Below the pieces are notes generated by a model. It searched no databases. It was given only the letters and a program-made list of their open reading frames with translations, and was not told where the DNA came from. A stretch of DNA of 44,627 nt from Flavobacteriaceae bacterium. Lineage in GTDB: Bacteria; Bacteroidota; Bacteroidia; Flavobacteriales; Flavobacteriaceae. The position numbers and the translations under genes were made by a program. The stretch spans positions 1 to 44,627 of the forward strand of contig WGBX01000068.1 in NCBI GenBank assembly GCA_015494075.1, in the 5' to 3' direction. The first letter of the stretch is position 1, and the number at the start of each line of letters is the position of its first letter. Positions 33,579 to 42,085 of this stretch are shown in pieces.

Positions 33579-33645
33579 GTTTATACAACAAAACCTCCTA
33601 TTTGTTAAAATATTGATGACTAATATAGAATAATCATTAATTGAG

Positions 33646-33653
33646 TATCTTTG
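33646..33653 (+). promoter_or_regulatory. Putative -7 element (TATCTTTG) for rimO
   Basis: TATCTTTG followed by CA lies 18 nt before the rimO ATG. No TTG at -33. The leader would be only about a dozen nt. Confidence 0.5.
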
Positions 33654-33671
33654 CAATCCAATAAAATTTAG

Positions 33672-34976
33672 ATGAAAATTAAGCCAATACATAAAAAGAT
33701 AAATATTATAACTTTAGGCTGTTCCAAAAATATCTACGACAGTGAAAATATTATGGGACAACTTGTCCATAACGGCTATCAGGTTTCCCATAACAATGAT
33801 GATGGCGATATTGTAATTATCAATACCTGTGGTTTTATTCACGATGCTAAACAAGAGTCAATTGATACCATTTTGGCTGCTATTAATGACAAACAAGCCG
33901 GCAGAATAGAAAAAGTTTATGTAACGGGGTGTTTAAGTGAACGTTACAAAGAAGAATTGCCAAAAGAAATTCCGGAAGTCGATCAATATTTTGGCACACA
34001 TGATATGGTTAACTTATTAAAAAAATTTAACGTTGACTATAAACATGAACTCATTGGCGAGCGTCAATTGACCACACCACGTCATTATGCTTATTTAAAA
34101 ATTTCAGAAGGTTGTGACAGAAGTTGCGCTTTTTGTGCAATTCCATTAATTCGCGGAAAACATATTAGCCGCTCTATTGAAAGCTTAGTGCATGAAGCAG
34201 AAAAATTAGCTGCAAAAGGTGTTAAAGAGCTTATTTTAATAGCACAAGACTTGACTTTTTACGGTTTGGACTTATATGGCAAACGCCGACTTAACGATTT
34301 ATTAAAAGCCTTAGTTAAAGTTGAAGGTATTGAATGGATTCGTCTGCATTACGCTTTTCCCACAGGATTTCCCGAAGAGGTTATTGAAACTATTGCACAA
34401 GAAGATAAAATATGCAATTATATGGATATTCCTTTGCAACATATCAATAATGATATTTTAAAATCAATGCGACGTGGCCATACTAGAGCAAAAACAGAAG
34501 ATTTACTGCAAAAATTACGACAAAAAATACCTGATTTAGCCATAAGAACAACATTAATAGTCGGATATCCCGGTGAAACCGAAGAGAAATTCCAAGAACT
34601 TAAAGAGTGGGTGGCACAAACTAAATTTGACCGGTTAGGTGTTTTTGCTTACTCGCATGAGGAAAACACTTATGCTGAGAAATTAAAAGATAATGTGCCG
34701 GAAGAAATCAAAAACAAACGCGTTGAGGAAATTATGGCTTTACAAAGTCAAATCTCTTATGACAAAAATCAAAATAAAATCGGAAAAGTTTATAAATGCC
34801 TGATTGACAGGAAAGAAGGTGATTATTTTGTAGGGCGTACTGCCCATGATAGTCCGGAAGTCGATAATGAAGTTTGGATAGATGCCCGAAAATTTGCATT
34901 AGATATAGGCAAATTTATTTCCTTAAAAATAACTAAAGCAGAAGAGTTTGATTTATATGGTGAACCAATTCATTGA
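33672..34976 (+). CDS. rimO: Ribosomal protein uS12 methylthiotransferase RimO
   Basis: Radical-SAM enzyme that adds a methylthio group to an Asp of ribosomal protein uS12. The 434-residue length is typical. The N-terminal domain has three cluster cysteines (LGCSKN with Cys17, INTCGF, VTGCLSER). The radical-SAM motif GCDRSCAFC lies near 148-156, and the C-terminal TRAM domain follows (about 370-434, VYKCLIDRKEGDYFVGR). The RimO rather than MiaB assignment rests on the LGCSKNxxDSE beginning. A T9SS-exported protein gene starts 31 bp downstream on the same strand without an obvious promoter. Confidence 0.95.
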   Translation: MKIKPIHKKINIITLGCSKNIYDSENIMGQLVHNGYQVSHNNDDGDIVIINTCGFIHDAKQESIDTILAAINDKQAGRIEKVYVTGCLSERYKEELPKEIPEVDQYFGTHDMVNLLKKFNVDYKHELIGERQLTTPRHYAYLKISEGCDRSCAFCAIPLIRGKHISRSIESLVHEAEKLAAKGVKELILIAQDLTFYGLDLYGKRRLNDLLKALVKVEGIEWIRLHYAFPTGFPEEVIETIAQEDKICNYMDIPLQHINNDILKSMRRGHTRAKTEDLLQKLRQKIPDLAIRTTLIVGYPGETEEKFQELKEWVAQTKFDRLGVFAYSHEENTYAEKLKDNVPEEIKNKRVEEIMALQSQISYDKNQNKIGKVYKCLIDRKEGDYFVGRTAHDSPEVDNEVWIDARKFALDIGKFISLKITKAEEFDLYGEPIH

Positions 34977-35007
34977 TTTTATAAGTATTACATTAAATAA
35001 TAATAAC

Positions 35008-36198
35008 ATGAAAAAAAATATTTTATTATTTCTTTTATTTTTCAGCGTAACCGGCTTTGCACAAGTCAAAATACTCTTTGACGCTACAAAAGCTGAAACG
35101 GCCAGTAATGCAGATTGGCAAATTGATGCCGATAATTTTGATTTAGATTATGATCCTAACCCGGTAATAGGTGGAAATGAAGCTAATCCACAACGATATC
35201 CCACACCGGATCAGTCGACTGTAACAGCTCAAACAAATGAAGACTATTGGACCGGAGCCAACTCTGCATGGGGTATTGAATTGGTACAATATGGATATAT
35301 GGTCGAAACTTTACCTTTTGATGGTAAAATTACATATGGCGATAGTAACAACCCTCAAGATTTATCAAACTATGATGTTTTTATTGTAACAGAACCAAAT
35401 ATACTGTTTAATGAGAATGAAAAAACAGCTATTTTAAATTATGTTTATAATGGTGGTGGTTTGTTTATTACCGCCGACCATGATATATCTGACCGTAACG
35501 GTGATGGAGAAGATTCTGTTGATGTATGGAATGATTTATTTAATACAAATAATTTTGCTGAAAATCTTTTTGGATTTGAGTTTAATTATGAAAATTTTTC
35601 GCTTACATCAACATCAGTAGCTGACTTGCCTGACAACCCTATTTTACATGGTTATTTTGGTGACGTAGTTGCCTTAGAATTTCATGGAGGAACCAGTTTA
35701 CAACTCTCTCCGGAAAACAATCCTAATGTTACAGCTCTTGTATTCAAACAAGATGATCTGGATACGCGAGAAGTATTATGTGCATCATCACAATACGGAC
35801 AAGGAAGAGTTGTCGCAATAGGTGATAGCTCACCAGCAGATGACGGTACCGGAGATACGCATGACAGCTTATATAACGGGTGGTATGATGAAGGCTTAGG
35901 CTCTCATCGTAAATTAATGCTAAATGCTACCATTTGGTTAGCACAAGAAGATACTAATGCGCTATATGGTGAAACGATTTCACCCTTACGAGTTTTTGTG
36001 CGTAATAACCAACTGTACATTATACTGAAACAAAACCAATTGAAAGAAGCATTTATTTATGATCTCACAGGTAAATTGGTTATGAAATTGATGCACACTG
36101 CACCATCATACAAATTAGACAACTTGCCTCATGGCATGTATATCATTAATCTGACAAATCAAAATGGACAGCATTACATCAGCAAATTCGTTAAATAA
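35008..36198 (+). CDS. Type IX-secreted protein with a glutamine-amidotransferase-like domain, function unknown
   Basis: A 396-residue exported protein. The start MKKNILLFLLFFSVTGFAQ is a classical signal peptide cleaved near residue 19; an upstream in-frame ATG at 34948 lies inside rimO and is rejected. The last ~75 residues (from about PLRVFVRNNQLYI, with FIYDLTGKLV and LPHGMYIINL) are a type A T9SS sorting domain, so the protein should reach the surface or the medium. The central region (YDVFIVTEPNILFNENEKTA, then GGGLFITADHD) resembles DUF4350/ThuA-like amidotransferase folds found in extracellular Bacteroidota proteins, and DRNGDGED looks like a calcium loop. No catalytic Cys is evident. 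I do not recognise a specific function. Its 31-bp distance to rimO suggests co-transcription. Confidence 0.85.
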   Translation: MKKNILLFLLFFSVTGFAQVKILFDATKAETASNADWQIDADNFDLDYDPNPVIGGNEANPQRYPTPDQSTVTAQTNEDYWTGANSAWGIELVQYGYMVETLPFDGKITYGDSNNPQDLSNYDVFIVTEPNILFNENEKTAILNYVYNGGGLFITADHDISDRNGDGEDSVDVWNDLFNTNNFAENLFGFEFNYENFSLTSTSVADLPDNPILHGYFGDVVALEFHGGTSLQLSPENNPNVTALVFKQDDLDTREVLCASSQYGQGRVVAIGDSSPADDGTGDTHDSLYNGWYDEGLGSHRKLMLNATIWLAQEDTNALYGETISPLRVFVRNNQLYIILKQNQLKEAFIYDLTGKLVMKLMHTAPSYKLDNLPHGMYIINLTNQNGQHYISKFVK

Positions 36199-38175
36199 TT
36201 ACTTTATTTGATAATGAAGTTCAATTATAAACCAACGTCCGGGCATTTTTATATAAGATAAATCTCTGTAGGTAATATCAAATACGTTTTCAATCGTTAA
36301 ACTCAAACGGGTTTTTTGCCATTGTTTATGCCATTTTACATTAGTTAAAAAATAAGGTTTATAATCAAATAAATTATAAGCGCCATCTATGTAATCCAAA
36401 TATTGTCCATTGCGATCTTTATATATCCCTACCCAATTAAGGGTACTGTTGTAAACAAATCGGTGAGCAAGCTGTAAGGTAAATTTATGTTTTAAATAAT
36501 CTAAAACATATTTAGAAATAAAGTTTTGTGTATCCGATTTGGTCATATCTAAATAAGCATATGACAAATTGCAATTTTTTAGCAATTTATGCTTAAAATA
36601 GTGTTTAAAAGACATTTCTATTCCAAAGGTTTGCAAATCGGTCAAATTTTGAGGTTGCCATTTATCTGTTATGTCAAATTTAACCCAATCAATTGTCTGT
36701 CGAGATTGTCGTAAAAACACACTAGAATTTAGCCGCGTATTGCCCAACCAAAATTTGGCTCCCAATTCATAAGTATAAGATTTTTCAGGTTTTAAATCAG
36801 GATTACCTATATTGTCAGGCCCTTGATAGTACAAATCGGTAAAAGTCGGCAATCTAGAAGCAGAACTTATGTGAAAATAGGAAATCAAATGAGACCATTG
36901 ATAATTGACAAAACCATCACCATTTATTTGTGCATCAAATTTATCGGCCAACAAAATGCTAAGACCTCCGCCGAATGTCCATTTTTTCCATTTTTTATGA
37001 TGATCAAAACCCGCTTCATAGTATGTGCGACCGGCTGATTTAGTATAAGCGGTTCGACTATCAATTATGATAGGAGACGCAAGCGGTTCGCCTAATTTAT
37101 TACTCCAAATTTTTTCATTCTCCCAACTTAAATGCGCGTATGATTGACCTAATTTGGTTTTAAACTGCATATTGACATCAGCACCAATTTGACGGGTCTT
37201 ATGATAATTATGCCCTGTATAATATAACCCCGGAGCATATTGTGCTGTATCTTTGTCATGTATAAAAAATCCATTTTGATATTGGTAAACACTTTCTCTA
37301 AATAACTGAAATTCATCAAAATTCAAATTGTAATGTAATCCCGGCTTAATTTTAATTTTTTGGCCCATTTGACTTGATAAAGCCGCAAAATAACCTTTGG
37401 TTTTTTCAAATTGCCAAGGATATTTAGAAGTATAAAAACTATTCGCCCCAAAATCTTTTTGATGAAATCCGGCTTGTAAATCAACAGGAAAATTTTTCCC
37501 TTCGTAATGTATATGCGCATAATCTTTTAAGCCATAAAAATCTGTATTGTTAATACTATCATGTGTCAAATATCCATCTGAACGTTGAAATGAAAAAGCA
37601 TTATAAATTGATAAACGCTCTATTGCGTGTGCTAAATCAAGCGTTGTTTTAGTATAACCAAATTGACCGGCTTTTAAAACAGCTTGTGCTTGTTCTTTTT
37701 TTGGATTTTTAGTTACTAAGTTAATGGCACCGCTAAAAGCATTAGCTCCAAAACTTTGTCCGGATGCACCTTCTAATATCTCTACATGATCAAGCATACT
37801 AAAATCTACCGGTAAATCTAAATTATGATGACCGGTTTGCGGGTTATTTATACGTACACCATTGAGCAAAATTAAAACTTGATCAAAATTACCACCACGA
37901 ATACTTATGTCTGATTGAACACCTTTACTGCCCCGGGTGCGTACATCAATCCCGGCAACAAGCTCCAGTAGATCATCTAAACTTTCAATAGGAGCTAACT
38001 GTATCTCCTTTATTTTGATAACTTGAATGGTTTTAGGTATGAAAGGTAACTTATTATGATAATTAAAACTCGTAATTTGTAAAGTATCCAAAACCTGTGA
38101 AGTAATAGATTTTTGCTGAGCAAACACAAGGTTTATGAATAAAAAAGCACCCAAAATGAACGTATTTCTTTTCAT
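36199..38175 (-). CDS. TonB-dependent outer-membrane receptor
   Basis: A 658-residue outer-membrane transporter. After a signal peptide (1-19, ending VFAQ), the plug domain spans about 45-165 with ESLDDLLELVAGIDVRTRG, SDISIRGGNFDQVLILLNG and EGASGQSFGANAFSGAIN. The rest forms a 22-strand type beta-barrel. There is no N-terminal carboxypeptidase-regulatory-like domain and no SusD partner, so it is not a Sus-type glycan system. Length and plug style fit BtuB-like or small-ligand receptors. Nearby meaB, a B12-enzyme chaperone gene, makes cobalamin a plausible ligand, but the 83-bp upstream gap cannot hold a cobalamin riboswitch. The stop codon abuts that of the convergent T9SS gene with no spacer. 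Confidence 0.92.
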   Translation of the reverse strand: MKRNTFILGAFLFINLVFAQQKSITSQVLDTLQITSFNYHNKLPFIPKTIQVIKIKEIQLAPIESLDDLLELVAGIDVRTRGSKGVQSDISIRGGNFDQVLILLNGVRINNPQTGHHNLDLPVDFSMLDHVEILEGASGQSFGANAFSGAINLVTKNPKKEQAQAVLKAGQFGYTKTTLDLAHAIERLSIYNAFSFQRSDGYLTHDSINNTDFYGLKDYAHIHYEGKNFPVDLQAGFHQKDFGANSFYTSKYPWQFEKTKGYFAALSSQMGQKIKIKPGLHYNLNFDEFQLFRESVYQYQNGFFIHDKDTAQYAPGLYYTGHNYHKTRQIGADVNMQFKTKLGQSYAHLSWENEKIWSNKLGEPLASPIIIDSRTAYTKSAGRTYYEAGFDHHKKWKKWTFGGGLSILLADKFDAQINGDGFVNYQWSHLISYFHISSASRLPTFTDLYYQGPDNIGNPDLKPEKSYTYELGAKFWLGNTRLNSSVFLRQSRQTIDWVKFDITDKWQPQNLTDLQTFGIEMSFKHYFKHKLLKNCNLSYAYLDMTKSDTQNFISKYVLDYLKHKFTLQLAHRFVYNSTLNWVGIYKDRNGQYLDYIDGAYNLFDYKPYFLTNVKWHKQWQKTRLSLTIENVFDITYRDLSYIKMPGRWFIIELHYQIK

Positions 38176-38258
38176 ATGTTTGTTTAAATTTTGGGCGGCA
38201 AGTTAAAAAACTTTCAGTAATTTATACTTCCTATTTTAATTCGAAAAACAAAAAATAT

Positions 38259-38921
38259 TTAATAGTATAATCTTTTCCTTTTAATGTAATATAAAATTAG
38301 AGAAGCTGTTGCCAACCTGAAAAAAGCAACTAATTTTTGTATTACAACCTTAAATTTTAAAGCAAAAACAGGATCATGATACTTGAGTAAAAAAGCTTGA
38401 TAGAATATTAAACAAATTAAAATTAAATTAAAAACCAAAGTAAGATAATAAAGAAATCTGTACTTACCTTTATTTAAGAAGAAATTAAAAAAAAGATTGG
38501 CCAACAAATAACTGTATACGCCTATTTTGCTTGCCATAATATTTTGTTCAAAATTTATATCAATCGGAACAAAAGCCAATACCATATAGCTCATACCTGA
38601 AATAATGCCAAAAAAAAGAATTACTAACCGGACCTGTTTATGTCTTAATAAATGTGAAATCAAATAAAAAAATAAAATGATGCCTATACCAATTAAAAAC
38701 AACGAAAAGCTATAATAAATCCAAAATAAATTTTTCTGACCGTCAAAATAATAAGTGCGTCCCAAATCGTTTAAAAAATTCAGATTTAAAACATACTGCT
38801 TATTATATGGTTGCAAAATACTACCACCACTATATAAATACATCAAAATTGCAGCTATAAAAATATATTGTAACAAAATGAAGATTGTTATATCGGTTAT
38901 ATTTTTTCTTAAAAACCCCAT
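38259..38921 (-). CDS. DUF998-like integral membrane protein
   Basis: A 220-residue protein with about six hydrophobic helices. NKQYVLNLNFLNDLGRTY after the first helix and the FVPIDINFEQN loop resemble the (N)FLSDLGR and (V)PxD...H signatures of the DUF998 family, whose function is unknown. The family's conserved His after the FVPID loop is not evident. It starts 10 bp after the meaB stop and lies 83 bp before the TonB receptor gene, so it probably belongs to a meaB unit. A role cannot be assigned. Confidence 0.65.
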   Translation of the reverse strand: MGFLRKNITDITIFILLQYIFIAAILMYLYSGGSILQPYNKQYVLNLNFLNDLGRTYYFDGQKNLFWIYYSFSLFLIGIGIILFFYLISHLLRHKQVRLVILFFGIISGMSYMVLAFVPIDINFEQNIMASKIGVYSYLLANLFFNFFLNKGKYRFLYYLTLVFNLILICLIFYQAFLLKYHDPVFALKFKVVIQKLVAFFRLATASLILYYIKRKRLYY

Positions 38922-38931
38922 TTCATTGCTG

Positions 38932-40011
38932 TTATTTAATTTGTTTACTCAATAAAATTTCGGCTGCTTCAAAAGCCGTTATTTGCTTGTTTTCTAATTG
39001 TTTTAATAGTTCAGGCAATGTTTTTTGAACCGAAACATCCTTAAAAAACCGGTCTTTTAATTGTTGGGTAATCGTTTCATACAACCAAAAGGTATTTTGT
39101 TCTTTACGCTTTTTATCAAAATAGCGATTAGTTTTTGTGAGATTTATATAAGCCTCTATTTCTTGCGCTACATCATCTGTACCTTTATGATACAAGGCAC
39201 TTGCTAATAATACTCTCGGTTGCCAGCCACTTTTTTTTGGCGGATAAAAATGTAAAGCTGTTTGAAAAGCTGTTTGGGCCAGTTTAGCAGCATGCAAATT
39301 ATCACCTTCTGCTTTATTGATCACAATCAAATCAGCCATTTCTATAATACCACGCTTAATACCTTGCAATTCATCACCGGCGCCGGCTAATTTAAGTAAT
39401 AAAAAGAAATCTACCATCGAATGTGCAATAACTTCGGACTGACCGACACCTACCGTTTCGATGATAATCCTGTCAAAACCTGCTGCTTCACATAATAATA
39501 TAGTTTCTCTGGTCTTTCGGGCAACACCTCCTAAATTATTTCCGGCCGGACTGGGACGAATATAGGCGGCATCATCACGAGCCAATTGTTCCATTCTGGT
39601 TTTGTCTCCTAAAATACTCCCTTTTGAAAGTTGACTACTCGGATCTACAGCCAGTACAGCCACTTTATGCCCCATAGCCGTGTAATGTCGCCCCAAACTT
39701 TCAATAAAAGTGCTTTTTCCGACACCCGGAACTCCTGTCACCCCAATACGAATAGAATTTTCTGCATAAGGCAAACATTTTTTGATGATCTTCTGCCCTA
39801 TTTCAAAATGCTTAGGCTGACTACTTTCTATTAAAGTTATGGCTTTACTTAAAGCAATTTTATCACCTGCCAGAATCTGTTTCACCATTAAATCAATGTC
39901 CGGTAAAGTGTTTTTACGCCGTAATGATGCCACCAATTTTTTGTTAATCCGTGGTAAATCATCGACACCTTTTACTTCTTGAAGTGCTGATTTGTTTTTT
40001 GAAGTTTTCAT
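38932..40011 (-). CDS. meaB: MeaB/ArgK-family GTPase (methylmalonyl-CoA mutase chaperone)
   Basis: G3E-family P-loop GTPase that guards and loads adenosylcobalamin-dependent methylmalonyl-CoA mutase. The 359-residue length matches MeaB. Walker A GVPGVGKST lies at 93-101, followed by AVDPSSQLSKGSILGDKTRM, IRPSPAGNNLGGVARKTRE, ETVGVGQSE (switch II), VINKAEGDN for base recognition, and a C-terminal dimerisation arm. The mutase genes themselves are not in the window. It is divergent from gpmI (125 bp between starts) and is followed closely by the DUF998-like gene. Confidence 0.94.
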   Translation of the reverse strand: MKTSKNKSALQEVKGVDDLPRINKKLVASLRRKNTLPDIDLMVKQILAGDKIALSKAITLIESSQPKHFEIGQKIIKKCLPYAENSIRIGVTGVPGVGKSTFIESLGRHYTAMGHKVAVLAVDPSSQLSKGSILGDKTRMEQLARDDAAYIRPSPAGNNLGGVARKTRETILLCEAAGFDRIIIETVGVGQSEVIAHSMVDFFLLLKLAGAGDELQGIKRGIIEMADLIVINKAEGDNLHAAKLAQTAFQTALHFYPPKKSGWQPRVLLASALYHKGTDDVAQEIEAYINLTKTNRYFDKKRKEQNTFWLYETITQQLKDRFFKDVSVQKTLPELLKQLENKQITAFEAAEILLSKQIK

Positions 40012-40082
40012 GCTTTCTAATTTATAAATTTAAGAAAAAAAATTTAAGAAGCAAAAATTAGCTTAAACTTTAAAACAAAAAA

Positions 40083-40114
40083 TTGACAACCGGTTTATGT
40101 TTGCGCTATCTTTG
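40083..40114 (+). promoter_or_regulatory. Promoter for gpmI
   Basis: TTGACA (TTG 40083-40085) and TATCTTTG (40107-40114), spacer 21 nt. Both boxes match the consensus. The ATG lies 22 nt after the -7 box. Confidence 0.75.
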
Positions 40115-40136
40115 TATCTTCTAAACATTTAAACCT

Positions 40137-41651
40137 ATGAACAAAAAAGTAATATTGATGATTTTGGATGGTTGGGGCATCACTCAAGACCCGAAAGTCT
40201 CTGCCATAGCACAAGCAAACACACCTTTTATTGATCAACTTCTTCAAAAATATCCTCACGCTAAGTTATATACATCAGGCGAAAATGTCGGTCTGCCGGA
40301 AGGGCAAATGGGGAACTCTGAAGTCGGGCATATGAATTTAGGTGCCGGACGTATTGTTTATCAAGATTTAGTGAAAATAAATAAAGCCATTAAAGACGGT
40401 ACATTTTTTGAAAATATTGTTTTGAAAAATGCTTTTGAAACTGCAAAAAAAAATCATAAGTCTGTACATTTATTAGGCTTATTATCTGATGGCGGCGTAC
40501 ACTCGCATATTGATCATTTAAAAGCCTTGATTGATATGGGCAAAAAATACAATGTTCCTACCTATATTCATGCCTTTATGGATGGCCGGGATGTCGATCC
40601 GCATTCGGGAATAACATTTTTAAAAGATATACAAGATTATATCAAAGGGACACCGGCAAAAATTGCATCGGTTATAGGACGCTATTATGCCATGGACCGA
40701 GATAATCGTTGGGAACGGGTTAAAAAAGCTTATGATTTACTGGTAAAAGGCGAAGGAAAACCGGCTAAAGATTTAGTAAAAGCAGTTGAAGAAAGCTATC
40801 AAGAAGGCATAAGCGATGAGTTTATCTTACCTATTGTTCATGTAGATGATAATGGAAAACCCATAGGTACCATACAACCCGATGACGTAGTTATATTTTA
40901 TAATTTCCGTACAGACCGTGGCCGAGAGCTAACCAAAGTATTGACCCAACAAGATATGCCAGAATATGGTATGAAAACTCTTCCATTATACTTTGTTACA
41001 ATGACTATTTATGATGAAAATTTTAAAGGTATAAAAGTAGCCTATCCTAAAGAAGATTTGAAAGATACTTTGGGCGAATTAGTTTCCAAATCCGGAAAAA
41101 AACAAATACGAATTGCTGAAACTGAAAAATACCCTCATGTTACTTTCTTTTTTTCGGGCGGTAAAGAAAATGAATTTCCCGGCGAAAAACGTATTTTAAT
41201 TCCTTCACCAAAAGTCGCTACATACGATCTTAAACCGGAAATGAGTGCTAATGAAGTTACCGAAGCTTTACTTCCTGAAATAAAAAAAGAGGCTGCTGAC
41301 CTAATTGTTTTAAACTTTGCCAATGGTGACATGGTAGGTCATACCGGTGATTTTGAAGCCGCAAAAAAAGCAGCTGAAACCGTAGATAAAAATGTAGAAA
41401 AAATTGTTAATGAAGCTTTAAAACATGATTATGCCATCATTATATTAGCCGATCATGGTAATGCCGAAAATATGATCAATGAGGATGGATCGCCTAATAC
41501 GGCACACACAACCAACCCTGTACCTGTAATACTTATTGATAAAGATTTAAAACCTGAGTTGAAAGATGGTATTTTAGCCAATGTTGCTCCTACAATTTTA
41601 AAATTGATGGGAATTGAAAAACCTAGCGAAATGACAGAACCTTTATTTTAA
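40137..41651 (+). CDS. gpmI: 2,3-bisphosphoglycerate-independent phosphoglycerate mutase
   Basis: Interconverts 3- and 2-phosphoglycerate in glycolysis and gluconeogenesis, using two Mn2+ ions. The 504-residue length fits the iPGM class. The alkaline-phosphatase-like domain has MILDGWG with Asp11, the phospho-acceptor Ser61 in GQMGNSEVGHMNLGAGR, and the metal ligands ADHGNAENM near 440. The inserted transferase domain contains HAFMDGRDVDPHSG and VIGRYYAMDRDNRW. It has a strong promoter of its own, so it is probably monocistronic. A good bidirectional terminator follows. Confidence 0.97.
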   Translation: MNKKVILMILDGWGITQDPKVSAIAQANTPFIDQLLQKYPHAKLYTSGENVGLPEGQMGNSEVGHMNLGAGRIVYQDLVKINKAIKDGTFFENIVLKNAFETAKKNHKSVHLLGLLSDGGVHSHIDHLKALIDMGKKYNVPTYIHAFMDGRDVDPHSGITFLKDIQDYIKGTPAKIASVIGRYYAMDRDNRWERVKKAYDLLVKGEGKPAKDLVKAVEESYQEGISDEFILPIVHVDDNGKPIGTIQPDDVVIFYNFRTDRGRELTKVLTQQDMPEYGMKTLPLYFVTMTIYDENFKGIKVAYPKEDLKDTLGELVSKSGKKQIRIAETEKYPHVTFFFSGGKENEFPGEKRILIPSPKVATYDLKPEMSANEVTEALLPEIKKEAADLIVLNFANGDMVGHTGDFEAAKKAAETVDKNVEKIVNEALKHDYAIIILADHGNAENMINEDGSPNTAHTTNPVPVILIDKDLKPELKDGILANVAPTILKLMGIEKPSEMTEPLF

Positions 41652-41671
41652 AATTTAAAAATCTATTGCAT

Positions 41672-41701
41672 AAAAAGCGGCTGAATTAGCAGCCGCTTTT
41701 T
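41672..41701. terminator. Bidirectional terminator between gpmI and the arsC-like gene
   Basis: A 12-bp perfect stem (AAAAAGCGGCTG, six-base loop, CAGCCGCTTTTT) with T-runs available on both strands. It lies 20 bp after the gpmI stop and 18 bp after that of the convergent gene. Confidence 0.88.
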
Positions 41702-41719
41702 TATTTGCACATATAAAAA

Positions 41720-42082
41720 CTAATCAAAAAGACTTAAAACTTTTTCGGCAGGTCTTGCCAAAACAGCTTTATCTTTATATATGACAATCGGCCGTTCAAT
41801 GAGTTTAGGATACTGCAACATAGCCGCTACTATCTGATCATTTGACAGGTCTTTTCCTTTAAAATGCTCTTTCCAAATTGCTTCATTAGTTCTGACCAAT
41901 TCAATAGGTTTTAGATGCAACATTTCCAAAATTTTTTTTAGTTCTTCTTTATTTGGCGGATTATCTAAATACTTACGTATTTCGACTTCCAACTTTTTTT
42001 CGGCTGCAACTTTTTGTGCCATTGCTAAGCCTTCACGGCTTTTGCGGCAACGTGTGTTATGCCACACTATAATTTTATCCAT
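41720..42082 (-). CDS. ArsC-family thioredoxin-fold reductase
   Basis: A 120-residue ArsC/Spx/YffB-superfamily protein. Cys12 in HNTRCRKSREGL is in the position of the catalytic Cys of glutaredoxin-linked arsenate reductase. Arginines in LVRTNEAIWK, LIERPIVI and VLARPAEKVL correspond in position to the three Arg of that enzyme class, which favours a true arsenate-reductase-like active site. However, no other ars gene is nearby, and many such proteins have unknown substrates. It starts 3 bp after the tnaA stop and is almost certainly co-transcribed with it. Confidence 0.82.
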   Translation of the reverse strand: MDKIIVWHNTRCRKSREGLAMAQKVAAEKKLEVEIRKYLDNPPNKEELKKILEMLHLKPIELVRTNEAIWKEHFKGKDLSNDQIVAAMLQYPKLIERPIVIYKDKAVLARPAEKVLSLFD

Positions 42083-42085
42083 AAT

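Noticed and set aside
33481-33591. N-terminal extension of greA from 33591
   Set aside because: It would add 37 hydrophobic residues absent from GreA and would cross both the leader hairpin and the strong promoter.
34948-35007. N-terminal extension of the T9SS-exported protein
   Set aside because: It overlaps the end of rimO and would bury the signal peptide that begins at 35008.
38176-38258. Cobalamin riboswitch upstream of the TonB receptor gene
   Set aside because: The 83-bp gap is too short for the riboswitch and shows no B12-box-like sequence.
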